The notes under the pieces: generated by a model | The model's input: only the letters and a program-made list of their open reading frames with translations | Database searches by the model: none | What the model was told of the DNA's origin: nothing | Assembly: GCF_030317105.1 (NCBI RefSeq) | Contig: NZ_JASZYG010000001.1 | Span: forward strand, 496,001-560,000 | Reading direction: 5' to 3' | Source of the DNA: Variovorax brevis | Lineage (GTDB): Bacteria > Pseudomonadota > Gammaproteobacteria > Burkholderiales > Burkholderiaceae_C | DNA: 64,000 bases | Shown here: positions 43,808-56,419 of the stretch, one piece after another | How the letters are laid out: the number at the start of each line of letters is the position of its first letter | How positions within the stretch are numbered: the first letter of the stretch is position 1 | Program-made: the position numbers and the translations under genes

Positions 43808-44748
43808 CAGGGAAAAAGGGCTTGCTTCAGGGCACGCGCCGCATCGGCATGTGCTTGCAAGGCTTCGGGAATGGCGCGGCCCATCTTGATGAACTCGTGG
43901 GTCACGCCGCGATAGATCTCGAGGTCGACCTGGACACCCGCCGCGCGAAGCTTGTCGGCATAGGCGATGCCTTCGTCCACGAGCGGATCGACTTCGGCCA
44001 GGCCGATCCTCGCCGGCGCCACGCCGTCGACGTCGTCGGCGTTGAGTGGTGCGAAGCGCCAGTCGTCGCGGTCGGACCGCTCGTTGACGTACTGCGCGAA
44101 GAAGTAGTTGATGTGGGCTGCCGACAGCACAGGCGCGTCGCCAAGCGTTTGGTGCGACGGCGTGTCCTGGTGCGCTGTCGTGCCGGGGTAGAAGAGCAAT
44201 TGCAGCGCGAGTGGCAGACCGGCATCACGCGCCATGATGGCGCTGACGGCGGCCAGCGTGCCCCCTGCGCTGTCGCCGCCCACGGCCAGGCGCGTGGTGT
44301 CGAGCCCCAGCGCATCGCCCTGCCCCGCGACGTGCTGCAACGCGTCCCACGCATCGTTGGACGCGGTCGGAAACTTGTGCTGCGGCGCGAGGCGGTAGTC
44401 GGTGGAGATCACCGCGCAGCCCGCCAGTTGGCTGAGCACGCGGCATAGCGTGTCGTGCGTCGTGATGCTGCCGATGGTGAAGCCCCCGCCGTGGAAATAC
44501 ATCAGCAGCGGGAGTCGCTCGTGCGAGGGCGCGTACAGGCGCGCGGGCAGCGCGAAGCCGTCACGTGCCGGAAGGCGCAGGTCTTCCACGCGGGGCAACG
44601 CGGGCTTGGGCACTTCGAGCACGCCAGCGCCTTTTTCATACGCTGCCCTGGCTTGCTCGGGCGTGAGTTCGTACAGCGGTGGATGGCCCGCGCGGGCCAT
44701 GCGGTCGACCACGCCGGCCATCTTGGGCGTGAGGGCGGGCGCGTTCAT
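43807..44748 (-). CDS. alpha/beta-hydrolase esterase (hormone-sensitive lipase family)
   Basis: A 313-residue esterase of the HSL/family IV type. The oxyanion motif is HGGGFTIGS (near 90) and the nucleophile motif is GDSAGG (near 157). The acid and His are expected in VDPLVDEGIAYAD and GVTHEF. It hydrolyses short-chain esters in the cytoplasm. It heads a two-gene operon with the thioesterase-GNAT fusion and is divergent from an iron alcohol dehydrogenase. Confidence 0.88.
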   Translation of the reverse strand: MNAPALTPKMAGVVDRMARAGHPPLYELTPEQARAAYEKGAGVLEVPKPALPRVEDLRLPARDGFALPARLYAPSHERLPLLMYFHGGGFTIGSITTHDTLCRVLSQLAGCAVISTDYRLAPQHKFPTASNDAWDALQHVAGQGDALGLDTTRLAVGGDSAGGTLAAVSAIMARDAGLPLALQLLFYPGTTAHQDTPSHQTLGDAPVLSAAHINYFFAQYVNERSDRDDWRFAPLNADDVDGVAPARIGLAEVDPLVDEGIAYADKLRAAGVQVDLEIYRGVTHEFIKMGRAIPEALQAHADAARALKQALFP

Positions 44749-44870
44749 CCGGCTGCCCTGTCGCTCTGGGGACGGACGTGTGCCGTCACAAGGGTTTTAT
44801 TCATGTCCGTTGCAAGGTCCACTTTGTTAGATTGGGCGGCTCGCATCGTAACGGTCACCACGAAACCCAC

Positions 44871-46007
44871 ATGGCGCTCATTCAATACCTCACCCAGATC
44901 CAGTTCGACTTCGGCGCGATCAAGCTGCTCAGCAGCGAGTGCGCGCGCATCGGAATCAACAGGCCGCTCATCGTCACCGACGCGGGCGTGCGCGCGGCGG
45001 GCATCTTGCAAAAGGCGCTCGATGCACTGGGGGATCTGCAAGTCGCTGTGTTCGACCAGACGCCGTCCAATCCGACGGAAGCCGCCGTGCGTGCCGCCGT
45101 GGAGGTGTATCGCACGCAGCGTTGCGACGGGCTGGTCGCCGTGGGCGGCGGATCGGCCATCGATTGCGCCAAGGGCGTGGCCATCGCCGCGACGCACGAA
45201 GGGCCCCTGACCACCTACGCCACCATTGAAGGCGGCTCGCCGAAGATCACCGATCGCGTGGCGCCGCTCATCGCCGTGCCGACCACCAGCGGCACCGGCA
45301 GCGAAGTGGCGCGCGGCGCGATCATCATCGTGGACGATCACCGCAAGCTGGGCTTTCACAGCTGGTTCCTGATGCCCAAGGCCGCGATCTGCGATCCGGA
45401 GCTGACGTTCGGCTTGCCCGCGCGATTGACCGCCGCCACCGGTATGGACGCGATTGCGCACTGCATGGAGACCTTCATGTCGGCCGCCTTCAATCCACCG
45501 GCCGACGGCATCGCGCTCGACGGACTGGAGCGCGCGTGGGGCCACATCGAGCGTGCCACGAAAAATGGGCAGGACCGCGAGGCGCGGCTCAACCTCATGA
45601 GCGCGTCGATGCAGGGCGCCATGGCCTTCCAGAAGGGCCTGGGCTGCGTGCATTCGCTCAGCCACAGCCTGGGCGGGGTCGATCCGCGCTTGCATCACGG
45701 CACGCTCAACGCCCTCTTCCTGCCGGCGGTGATCCACTTCAACTCCGGTGCCGAATCGGTGCAGAAAGACCAACGCCTGCAGCGCATGGCGCAGGCGATG
45801 CATCTCGATTCAGCAGGCGACATCGGCGCCGCGATCCGCGAGATGAACGCACGCCTGGGCTTGCCCAAGGGCCTGGCCGAAGTCGGCGTCACGAAGGATC
45901 TCTACGGGAAGATCATCGATGGCGCCATGGCCGACCATTGCCACAAGACGAACCCGCGCCTGGCGACGCGCGAGGACTATCGGGAGATGCTGGACGCGTC
46001 GATGTAG
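44871..46007 (+). CDS. iron-containing alcohol dehydrogenase (group III)
   Basis: A 378-residue Fe-ADH/maleylacetate reductase superfamily enzyme. The start is the ATG at 44871 (MALIQYLTQ); no good ribosome-binding site is visible. The NAD-binding motif is VGGGSAIDCAKG (91-102). The metal region has GMDAIAHCMETF, supplying Asp and His, and later HSLSHSLGGVDPRLHHG, supplying two His. It oxidises or reduces alcohols/aldehydes; which one is not evident. It is divergent from the esterase gene, perhaps acting on the released alcohol. Confidence 0.87.
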   Translation: MALIQYLTQIQFDFGAIKLLSSECARIGINRPLIVTDAGVRAAGILQKALDALGDLQVAVFDQTPSNPTEAAVRAAVEVYRTQRCDGLVAVGGGSAIDCAKGVAIAATHEGPLTTYATIEGGSPKITDRVAPLIAVPTTSGTGSEVARGAIIIVDDHRKLGFHSWFLMPKAAICDPELTFGLPARLTAATGMDAIAHCMETFMSAAFNPPADGIALDGLERAWGHIERATKNGQDREARLNLMSASMQGAMAFQKGLGCVHSLSHSLGGVDPRLHHGTLNALFLPAVIHFNSGAESVQKDQRLQRMAQAMHLDSAGDIGAAIREMNARLGLPKGLAEVGVTKDLYGKIIDGAMADHCHKTNPRLATREDYREMLDASM

Positions 46008-46116
46008 CGCTGATTCCGGACCTTCACGCACCGGCGGAAGTCGCGGCGATGGCCGACATGACGTTCGGACGCAACAAGCCTATGCTGGGCGACTCTGGAA
46101 CGAAGGAGTCAACACC

Positions 46117-46563
46117 ATGAACCGATACGGCACTGTCTTGCGTGCTTCCCTTGCTGCCGGCGTCGCTGCCATTGCCTTGGCGGGCTGCGGGATGATGGGC
46201 TCATCGAACACGGCCAGCTTCAGCGGCGCGATGAATGCGTCGAGCGAGGTACCGCCCAACATGACGCGTGGCAGCGGCACGGCGGAGGCATGGCTCAACA
46301 AGGACACCAACGTCCTCAAGTACAAGATCACCTATTCCGGTTTGAGCGGACCGGCCACGGCGGCGCATTTCCACGGTCCTGCCGCGGCAGGTGCCAATGC
46401 CGGCGTCGCGGTGCCCTTTGCCAATCCTGCCAGCCCCATCGAAGGACAGGTCACGCTCACGCCCGCCCAAGCCGCCGACCTGATGGCCGGCAAGTGGTAC
46501 GCCAACATCCACACGGCTGCCAACGCCGCCGGCGAAATTCGCGGGCAGATGTTGCCCAAGTAG
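46117..46563 (+). CDS. CHRD-domain lipoprotein
   Basis: A 148-residue envelope protein with AAIALAGCGMM, a lipobox at about 20-25, so lipid-anchored at Cys. Residues 35-147 form a CHRD domain: FSGAMNASSEVPP, then TAAHFHGPAAAGANAGVAVPF and WYANIHTAANAAGEIRGQM. The ATG at 46117 has AGGAG at 46104-46108. The function of bacterial CHRD proteins is poorly known. It stands alone with a hairpin right after the stop. Confidence 0.88.
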   Translation: MNRYGTVLRASLAAGVAAIALAGCGMMGSSNTASFSGAMNASSEVPPNMTRGSGTAEAWLNKDTNVLKYKITYSGLSGPATAAHFHGPAAAGANAGVAVPFANPASPIEGQVTLTPAQAADLMAGKWYANIHTAANAAGEIRGQMLPK

Positions 46564-46574
46564 GCTTCGAACTT

Positions 46575-46595
46575 CTGGCGTTGTTGCAACGCCAG
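46575..46595. terminator. hairpin between convergent CHRD and Bug receptor genes
   Basis: Perfect 9-bp stem CTGGCGTTG / CAACGCCAG with loop TTG, 11 bp after the CHRD stop. There is no T-tract; position suggests a bidirectional transcript end. Confidence 0.5.
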
Positions 46596-46623
46596 CCGGT
46601 CCGCGCAGCTGCGTTTCGCAGGC

Positions 46624-47607
46624 CTATTCGGCCTTCACCCCCGCCGTTCGGATCACGTCTCCCCACTTGCGCGTTTCGCTGGCGATGAACGCATCGAATT
46701 CTTCGGGCGTACTGCCTGAAGGAAAGGTGCCCATCGCCTCGAGTTTGGCGCGCGTGTCGTCGGACTTGATGATGCGCGCCACTTCTTCCGACATGCGCTT
46801 GACGATGTCGCGCGGCGTACCCGCGGGCGCGAGCATGCCGGCCCACGTGCTGCCCGTGAATCCGGGGAAGCCTTGCTCGATGAAGGTAGGCACGTCCGGC
46901 ACGGCCGGAAGACGTCGATCGCTGGCCACGCCGATCAGGCGAATCTTTCCCGCCTTGCCCTGGTTGATGAGCCCGGTGGGCGCATCGAAGAAAAGCTGGA
47001 TCTGCCCGCCGAGCAGGTCGGTCAACGCCGGCACCGCGCCGCGGTACGGAATGTGGATCATGTAGGTGCGCGTGAGCGACTTCCACAGTTCCGTCGTGAG
47101 ATGCGCCGCCGAGCCGTTGCCGGATGATCCGAAACTGATCTTGCCGGGGTTGGCGCGCGCATAGTCGATCAGTTCTTTCGCGTTCTTGAAGGGTGCATCG
47201 TTGTTGATGGCGGCGAGCAACGGCGACACGCCCATCAGCGAGACGCCAACGAGATCCTTTGCAGGGTCATAAGGCAGCTTTGGATAGAGCGTGGTGTTGG
47301 CCGCGTACGCCGCGATCACGACGCCGAACGTGCTCCCGTCGGGCGGCGCCTTGGCGACTGCATCGACACCGATCAGGCTGTTCGCGCCGGGCTTGTTGTC
47401 GATGATCACCGACTGCCCCAGGCGCGCCTGCAATCCCGGCTGCACGAGCCGCGCCATCTGGTCGGTGAAACCGCCGGGCGTGTACGGCACGACGATGCGG
47501 ATCGGCTTGTTCGGCCACGCGGATTGCGCGATCGAAGGCGCTGCAATCGACACCGCCGCAGCGGCGGCTGAAAGGCTGAATGTGCGGCGGGAAAGGCTGG
47601 AAGGCAT
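46624..47607 (-). CDS. Bug/TctC-family receptor near nitrile hydratase genes
   Basis: A 327-residue receptor with a Tat-like signal (SRRTFSLSAAAAAVS), then WPNKPIRIVVPYTPGGFTDQMA and IIDNKPGANSLIG. The start is taken at the ATG at 47607 (MPSSLSRR). It is divergent from a nitrile hydratase operon 103 bp away, so it may bind the nitrile, amide or carboxylate of that pathway. No TctAB genes are adjacent. Confidence 0.9.
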   Translation of the reverse strand: MPSSLSRRTFSLSAAAAAVSIAAPSIAQSAWPNKPIRIVVPYTPGGFTDQMARLVQPGLQARLGQSVIIDNKPGANSLIGVDAVAKAPPDGSTFGVVIAAYAANTTLYPKLPYDPAKDLVGVSLMGVSPLLAAINNDAPFKNAKELIDYARANPGKISFGSSGNGSAAHLTTELWKSLTRTYMIHIPYRGAVPALTDLLGGQIQLFFDAPTGLINQGKAGKIRLIGVASDRRLPAVPDVPTFIEQGFPGFTGSTWAGMLAPAGTPRDIVKRMSEEVARIIKSDDTRAKLEAMGTFPSGSTPEEFDAFIASETRKWGDVIRTAGVKAE

Positions 47608-47710
47608 TGACGGCGTCTCTCGTTGGAATTCACCCATTCTCAAAGGCGAGGCAGCTCACGCCCCTCAGGGTTTGCCCATGCGATCGGCCGCTACGCGCTA
47701 GCATGCAGGC

Positions 47711-48343
47711 ATGGCACACGATCACCACGACCACGATCATCCTGACGACCACAGCGAACTCGGCGAGATGGACCTGCGGGTCCGCGCGCTCGAGTCGGTG
47801 TTGACCGAAAAGGGCTACATCGACCCGGCTGCGCTCGATGTCCTCATCGACACCTACCAGACGAAAATCGGCCCCCGCAACGGCGCGCGCGTGGTTGCGA
47901 AGGCGTGGGCGAATCCGGAATTCCTGGAGTGGTTGCAAAGGGACGCGACAGCCGCCATCGCCTCGATGGGCTTCACCGGCCGCCAGGGTGAGCACATGGT
48001 GGCTGTCGTCAACACCGGGACGCAGCACAACATGGTGGTCTGCACGCTGTGCAGTTGCTACCCCTGGCCGGTGCTGGGCCTGCCTCCTGCCTGGTACAAG
48101 AGCGCGCCCTATCGCTCGCGCGCCGTGAAGGACCCGCGCGGCGTGCTGGCCGAGTTCGGCGTGCGCTTGCCGGAATCCACCGCCATCCGCGTGTGGGACT
48201 CGACGGCTGAAGTGCGCTACCTCGTCATTCCCCGGCGCCCCGCGGGCACCGAAGGCTGGAGCGAGGAAGATCTCGCCGAGCTGGTGACGCGCGACTCGAT
48301 GATCGGCGCCGGACTCGCACGCACGCCGGAGGTGACGGCATGA
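47711..48343 (+). CDS. nitrile hydratase alpha subunit, cobalt type
   Basis: A 210-residue alpha subunit. The metal-binding claw motif is VCTLCSC (C111, C114, S115, C116) followed by [15 protein letters not shown]. Thr in the second position marks the cobalt type (the iron type has Ser). It hydrates nitriles to amides. The N-terminus [14 protein letters not shown] is unusually His/Asp-rich and might hold or store metal. It is the first gene of an operon with the beta subunit (ATGA overlap) and an accessory protein. Confidence 0.93.
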   Translation: MAHDHHDHDHPDDHSELGEMDLRVRALESVLTEKGYIDPAALDVLIDTYQTKIGPRNGARVVAKAWANPEFLEWLQRDATAAIASMGFTGRQGEHMVAVVNTGTQHNMVVCTLCSCYPWPVLGLPPAWYKSAPYRSRAVKDPRGVLAEFGVRLPESTAIRVWDSTAEVRYLVIPRRPAGTEGWSEEDLAELVTRDSMIGAGLARTPEVTA

Positions 48344-48999
48344 CCTACATCTCCCATGCGGACCTGGGCGGCAAGGACATGCCCGGCGCCATCGTGCCCG
48401 AGCATGAGGACGATCTCTTTCATGCGGACTGGGAACCGCGCGTGCTCGCCCTCACGCTGGCGATGGGCGCCACGGGTTCGTGGAACATCGACGCGAGCCG
48501 CAGCGCACGCGAGACCTTGCCGGCCTATGCGCGATTGAGCTACTACCAGATCTGGTTTGCCGCACTCGAAAAGCTCATGCTGGAACGCGGCCAGGTTCAA
48601 CCGGATGAACTCGACGCCGGCCACGCGCTGCATGCGCCGCTCAAGGTCCATCGCGTGCTGAAGGCCGCCGACGTCCCAGCAGCCCTCGCCAAGGGCTCTT
48701 CGACCGAACGAGCGAGCAATGCGCCGGCTCGATTCGCAGTCGGTCAGCGCGTACGTACGCGTGCCGGCCACGTCGAGCATCACACCCGTCTGCCCGGCTA
48801 CGTGCAAGGCAAAGTCGGCACCATCGAGCACCTGCATGGCATGCACGTGTTTGCTGACACCCATGCGCAAGGTTTGGGCGAGCAGCCGCAGTGGCTCTAC
48901 ACGGTTGTCTTCGAGGGCAACGAGTTATGGGGTGCCGACGCGCAGCCCGGCCTCCAGGTGTCGGTCGACGCCTGGGAAAGCTACCTGGAGAACGCATGA
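48340..48999 (+). CDS. nitrile hydratase beta subunit
   Basis: A 219-residue beta subunit. The N-terminal helical part ([15 protein letters not shown], then [25 protein letters not shown]) and the C-terminal SH3-like barrel ([12 protein letters not shown], then [23 protein letters not shown]) are standard. It forms the alpha-beta heterodimer interface of the enzyme. It overlaps the alpha gene by four bases and the accessory gene by four. Confidence 0.92.
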   Translation: MTYISHADLGGKDMPGAIVPEHEDDLFHADWEPRVLALTLAMGATGSWNIDASRSARETLPAYARLSYYQIWFAALEKLMLERGQVQPDELDAGHALHAPLKVHRVLKAADVPAALAKGSSTERASNAPARFAVGQRVRTRAGHVEHHTRLPGYVQGKVGTIEHLHGMHVFADTHAQGLGEQPQWLYTVVFEGNELWGADAQPGLQVSVDAWESYLENA

Positions 49000-49358
49000 C
49001 CCAGGCCACGCCGCACTTCGAAGGCATGCCCATCGCCGACGGCGAGCCGGTGTTTCGCGAGCCGTGGGAAGCGCACGCCTTCGCCATGGCCGTGACGCTG
49101 CACCAGCGCGGCCTTTTCACATGGCCCGAATGGGCCGAAGCACTTGCCGCACAGATCGCCTCGGCGCAGGCCGCGGGCGACGCCGACAAGGGCGACACCT
49201 ACTACCACCACTGGCTTGCCACGCTGGAAACGCTGGTCGCACGCAAGGGCGCGAGCAGTTCGAGCGAACTCGCGCGTTACCGCGATGCGTGGGACCATGC
49301 GGCCGACCGGACGCCGCATGGCCAGCCCATTGAACTGAACGAGCAGGACTTTGCCTGA
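48996..49358 (+). CDS. nitrile hydratase accessory/activator protein
   Basis: A 120-residue protein homologous to the N-terminal part of nitrile hydratase beta subunits (FREPWEAHAFAMAVTLHQRGLFTWPEWAEAL, then YYHHWLATLETLVARKG). Such proteins act as chaperones for cobalt loading of the alpha subunit by self-subunit swapping. The ATG at 48996 overlaps the beta stop. It completes the expected alpha-beta-activator set. Confidence 0.88.
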   Translation: MTQATPHFEGMPIADGEPVFREPWEAHAFAMAVTLHQRGLFTWPEWAEALAAQIASAQAAGDADKGDTYYHHWLATLETLVARKGASSSSELARYRDAWDHAADRTPHGQPIELNEQDFA

Positions 49359-49359
49359 C

Positions 49360-49842
49360 GTGATCAACACCAAGACGAGCTCGACCTCGATCGAAGCACT
49401 GGCGCGTGGTTTCTCCTCGCGCATTCCCCATTCCCTGGACATCGGCATGGTGTTCGAAGACGCGTCGCCGGATGGCAAGACGCGCATGCGACTGCCGCCA
49501 CAGCCGCATTTGTCCGGTGACCGCGGCGGCGCCTTCTTCTTCAACGGCGTGCTGTTCAGCCTCGCCGATTCGGCCTGCGGCCTGGCCGTGCTGCGCTCGC
49601 TTGGGCAGTTCGTGCCCATCGCGACGCTGGACATGCGCATCGACCATTTCTCGCCGGCAACCATGGACGCCGATCTCGTGGCCGTCGCCGAGGTGTACCG
49701 CATGACCCAGTCGATCGCCTTCGCGCGCTGCGAACTGCTTTGCGGTCCGCAATCGAAGCTCGCAGCCAATGTCGTCGCGACGTTCATGCTGTCGTCGAGT
49801 TCGACACCGCATCCGTCCGCATTGACCGGAAACGTGCCATGA
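49360..49842 (+). CDS. hotdog-fold thioesterase-like protein
   Basis: A 160-residue single-domain hotdog protein of the YiiD C-terminal/PaaI type (GMVFEDASPDGKTRMRLPPQ, FFFNGVLFSLADSACGLAVLR, MRIDHFSPATMDADLVAVAEV). The start is uncertain: GTG at 49360 or TTG at 49351, both tight against the accessory stop at 49358. It probably hydrolyses an acyl-CoA. Its place in the nitrile hydratase operon implies that the amide or acid product becomes a CoA ester. Confidence 0.75.
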   Translation: MINTKTSSTSIEALARGFSSRIPHSLDIGMVFEDASPDGKTRMRLPPQPHLSGDRGGAFFFNGVLFSLADSACGLAVLRSLGQFVPIATLDMRIDHFSPATMDADLVAVAEVYRMTQSIAFARCELLCGPQSKLAANVVATFMLSSSSTPHPSALTGNVP

Positions 49843-50303
49843 GCGAGCGCGACACGAACGACCTGCCCGTGACGCGCGAGCGCATCGTCGCGACGCTGCA
49901 ATTGATGCCGTACGCACAGTACCTGGGCATCGTGCTGGCAGACAACGCTGCGGAAGAGGCGCCGCTGTTCCACCTGCCCTTCCATGCGCGACTGGTGGGC
50001 AACCCTGCCTTGCCGGCCATCCATGGCGGCGTCGTCGCGGGCTTCATGGAGGCCGCAGCGCTGGCCACGACTTACACGCAGATGGACGAGGTAGTCCCGC
50101 CCAAGCTGGTGGACTTCTCGATCGACTACCTGTCTTCCGCCCGCGCGGTGGACCTGTACGCGCAATGCGAGGTGCATCGCATCGGCAGGCGCATTGCGGC
50201 GATCGGCATTCGTTGCTGGCAAACGAGCCCCGATGCGCCTGTGGCGCTAGCCCGGGCGCACGTGTTCGTGGCGCCTTCATCGTCAGACGCATCGGTGGTG
50301 TGA
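49839..50303 (+). CDS. PaaI-like acyl-CoA thioesterase
   Basis: A 154-residue hotdog thioesterase of the PaaI group. The motif PAIHGGVVAGFMEAAALATTY (near 65-85) carries the usual HGG(A/V) catalytic-loop pattern. The ATG at 49839 overlaps the previous stop (ATGA), so the two hotdog genes may form a heteromer. It is the last gene of the nitrile hydratase operon. Confidence 0.82.
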   Translation: MSERDTNDLPVTRERIVATLQLMPYAQYLGIVLADNAAEEAPLFHLPFHARLVGNPALPAIHGGVVAGFMEAAALATTYTQMDEVVPPKLVDFSIDYLSSARAVDLYAQCEVHRIGRRIAAIGIRCWQTSPDAPVALARAHVFVAPSSSDASVV

Positions 50304-50360
50304 ATCTCGGCCCGAAGTAGCCCTGCAGCGGCGCTTCGGACCGGCGCGCGAACACCGACC

Positions 50361-50579
50361 CTACTTCTTGCCGCCGAACACCAGCAACGCCCCGCCCACC
50401 ACGATCACCGCAACACTGGCCCAGGTCGGAAAGCGGACATCCTGCTTTTCATCGACGGACAGCTCGATCGGGCCGATCTTGGCGCGGTGCGTTTCCTTGG
50501 TGAAGCTGAAGCCGCCGGTGCCGATCGCGGCAATGCCGGCGACGATCAGGATGAGGCCGATGATGCGGGTCAGGTTCAT
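50361..50579 (-). CDS. small DUF3185-like membrane protein
   Basis: A 72-residue protein with two hydrophobic segments (about 5-25 and 50-68) joined by a polar loop, KETHRAKIGPIELSVDEKQD. It resembles the DUF3185 family of small inner-membrane proteins of unknown function. The C-terminus GGKK is basic. It stands alone between convergent nitrile hydratase genes and the patatin gene. Confidence 0.7.
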   Translation of the reverse strand: MNLTRIIGLILIVAGIAAIGTGGFSFTKETHRAKIGPIELSVDEKQDVRFPTWASVAVIVVGGALLVFGGKK

Positions 50580-50645
50580 TTTTCAGGGCCTCCGCCGGTG
50601 GCGCGACGCGATTGGACATGCGCCGAATGTAGCGAGATCGGAGGG

Positions 50646-51734
50646 CTACAGGGGCAAGACTTCGCGCTCGTTGCCACTGTGCAGCCACTGCGCGAACTCA
50701 TCGGCCAGGCGCTCCGACTCAGCCGTGGCCTTGGCCCACACCTTCGAGCGCGCCGGGCCGTCGTTGCCGTAGCGGGTGAAATCGGTGCGGTCCGGCAGCT
50801 TGCCGTTGGGGAGCGTTCGCACCCATTCGGCATCAGGCGCCAGCACCACCATGCGGTCCAGGAAAGAGGTTGACTGATGGCGCCACTTCAATCCCTTGTC
50901 GAGCCAGCCCGGCACCACCGCCTTCTGGAAGTGCGGATAGAGCACAACGCCGTCGTCGTTGTTGTAGTCCAGGTGCAGGTGGTAGTCCGTGATGCCGCCG
51001 TCCCAGTACGCTCCGGGTGGCGCGCCGGGGATGTCGTGCACGGCTTCGAGCATGAAGGGAATCGAGCACGAGGCTTGCAATGCCGCTTCGAAGTTCGTTT
51101 CGCTCAGCGCCACTTGCCGCGAGCGGAAATCGTTGGTTGAGAACGGCAACGCCGCGCCCGGCGTCGAGAACACGACGCGCTCCAGCCACGCGCCCAGGCT
51201 CTTGCGGCGCACGCTGTTGGTGATGAAAGCGCCCAGGTAACCGAAGGGCGTGCGCGCCGACCCTTCGCGGCCCAGGATGTGCCGACCGCGCGAAGTGATG
51301 ACGTGCAGCTTGTAGCGCGGATGCCGGAGCACCTGCGCGATGCGGCCGCCGTAGAACTGCCGCAGCCCGTCGCCGAACTGTGCGCTCACCTGCCGGGCGG
51401 TCAGGCGCTTCTGTCCCGGTGGCACTTCGAAATGCTGGTGCACATAGCCGTGCTCGAAGTCCTTGAACGCGGTGATCGAGTCGTCCAGGCAGGCATTGGC
51501 CAAGCGCCACGCACCGATGGAGGCGCCCACCAGATGCACGGGCTGGCTCGATTGGGTAAGCCACTCGCCGAACAGGAAGCGATCGATCGGCCCCAGGATC
51601 AAGCCCTTGGGTCCGCCCGCGGCACCGGGCACGACGCGCACGTCCTGCGGACGCAGCCCGTTTTCGGCGATGTGCTTGCGCGCGAGTGGGCCGGCGTAGA
51701 CGCGCAGCGCTTTCATCGCGCTGGCGTTGGCCAT
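50646..51734 (-). CDS. patatin-like phospholipase
   Basis: A 362-residue patatin-domain protein. The oxyanion motif GAAGGPKG lies at 38-45, the nucleophile elbow is GASIG with S72, and the catalytic Asp is in WDGGITD. This Ser-Asp dyad hydrolyses acyl ester bonds of lipids. There is no signal peptide, so it is cytoplasmic or injected. It is co-oriented with tex but separate. Confidence 0.88.
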   Translation of the reverse strand: MANASAMKALRVYAGPLARKHIAENGLRPQDVRVVPGAAGGPKGLILGPIDRFLFGEWLTQSSQPVHLVGASIGAWRLANACLDDSITAFKDFEHGYVHQHFEVPPGQKRLTARQVSAQFGDGLRQFYGGRIAQVLRHPRYKLHVITSRGRHILGREGSARTPFGYLGAFITNSVRRKSLGAWLERVVFSTPGAALPFSTNDFRSRQVALSETNFEAALQASCSIPFMLEAVHDIPGAPPGAYWDGGITDYHLHLDYNNDDGVVLYPHFQKAVVPGWLDKGLKWRHQSTSFLDRMVVLAPDAEWVRTLPNGKLPDRTDFTRYGNDGPARSKVWAKATAESERLADEFAQWLHSGNEREVLPL

Positions 51735-51758
51735 GACGTTCGCTGGCGCTTCATGCAG

Positions 51759-54110
<2,352 letters not shown>

Positions 54111-54187
54111 GTCTGAAACGAAGCCCTGGGCACGTGCCGCCGCAGGGTGCGACGGCGCAAATCGGATAAAGGCGCGAAGTTTGCCAT

Positions 54188-54204
54188 AGGGGGCGAGGCC
54201 CCCT
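54188..54204. other. hairpin upstream of tex
   Basis: AGGGGGC-GAG-GCCCCCT, a perfect 7-bp stem in the 185-bp gap between the 2-hydroxyacid dehydrogenase and tex. It lacks a T-tract; it may be an attenuator or weak terminator. Confidence 0.35.
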
Positions 54205-54295
54205 GCATCCAGCCGTATCCGACAGGGGCGCCGCGCTTACTTTGGCGACATCGTCGTGACGACCGCGACGCATGTCGCTCCGACGCCGGCCACCC

Positions 54296-55234
54296 TCACT
54301 GGCATTCGGGCACGGGCGTTGGCAGGGGCTGACCGGCCAGATGCGCCGTCAGGTTCGAAAGCGCCAGTTCTGCCATTGCACGGCGCGTGCCGGTGGTCGC
54401 GCTGCCGATGTGCGGCGAGAGCACCACGTTGTCCATTTCGCGCAGTGCTTGCGGCACATTGGGCTCGTTTTCAAACACGTCGAGCGCGGCGCCTGCGATG
54501 GTGCCGCTGCGCAACGCCTCGATGAGCGCCGTCTCGTCGATGACCGACCCGCGCGCCACGTTGACGACGCATCCTTGCGGCCCCAGCGCCTTGAGTACTT
54601 CCGCATCGATCAGCTTGCGCGTGGCCGCGCCGCCGGGCGTGATGATGACGAGAAAGTCGCTCTGCGCCGCCAGTGCCGCCGCGCTGGGCACGTAGGCGTA
54701 GGCCACGCCATCCTTGGCGCTGCGCGAGGTGTAGGCAATGCTCATCCCAAAGGCCTCGGCGCGCTTGCCGATGGCTTGGCCGATGCGGCCCATGCCCACG
54801 ATGCCCAGGCGCGCGCCGGACACCTTGCGGCCGAGCGGAAGCCCGCCTTTGAGCCACTTCTCGTTGCGGATGAACTGATCGGCTTTGGGAATCTGCCGCG
54901 CCCACGCCAGCATCAAGGCCATGGCGAGATCGGCCACGTCGTCGTTGAGCACGTTGGGCGTGTGCGTGACCACGGCGCCCTTGGCCTTGGCGGCCGCCAC
55001 GTCGATGCCGTCGTAGCCCACGCCCATCACCGAGATGATTTCGAGCGCGGGCAACTGCGCCTGCAAAGCGGCGTCGATCTTCGATTCGCCACCGGCGGCA
55101 ATGGCGCGGATCTGCGGCGCAACTGTTGCGAAGTCGGCGTCCGCCTGACGGTGCACGGTGTAGGTTGGAGAGGTCAGCAGCTCGATGAACATCGGCTGCG
55201 CATTGGCCATCGCAAGGATGTGGGTGGTGGGCAC
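54296..55234 (-). CDS. D-2-hydroxyacid dehydrogenase (glyoxylate/hydroxypyruvate reductase type)
   Basis: A 312-residue NAD(P)H-dependent reductase. The Rossmann motif is LGIVGMGRIGQAIGKRAEAFG, followed by a catalytic Arg region NVARGSVIDETALIEAL, the Glu in FENEPNVPQAL and the His in LSPHIGSAT. It reduces 2-oxoacids such as glyoxylate or hydroxypyruvate. The start is GTG at 55234 (MPTTHILA); an ATG at 55210 is an alternative but would trim the first strand. It is complete, unlike the remnant at 8277-8441. Confidence 0.9.
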   Translation of the reverse strand: MPTTHILAMANAQPMFIELLTSPTYTVHRQADADFATVAPQIRAIAAGGESKIDAALQAQLPALEIISVMGVGYDGIDVAAAKAKGAVVTHTPNVLNDDVADLAMALMLAWARQIPKADQFIRNEKWLKGGLPLGRKVSGARLGIVGMGRIGQAIGKRAEAFGMSIAYTSRSAKDGVAYAYVPSAAALAAQSDFLVIITPGGAATRKLIDAEVLKALGPQGCVVNVARGSVIDETALIEALRSGTIAGAALDVFENEPNVPQALREMDNVVLSPHIGSATTGTRRAMAELALSNLTAHLAGQPLPTPVPECQ

Positions 55235-55301
55235 GCTGGATTTTCCCGGTCAGGTTGAAACCGCGAGCCTAACGCGCGGCATGCGGTTGCCGCAACTGCG
55301 T

Positions 55302-56351
<1,050 letters not shown>

Positions 56352-56419
56352 TCAGGGATTCGAACGATGCCCTGCCGCCCCTCGCAAGTCAACGCCAACC
56401 GTGGGGAGGTGGGCCACCG

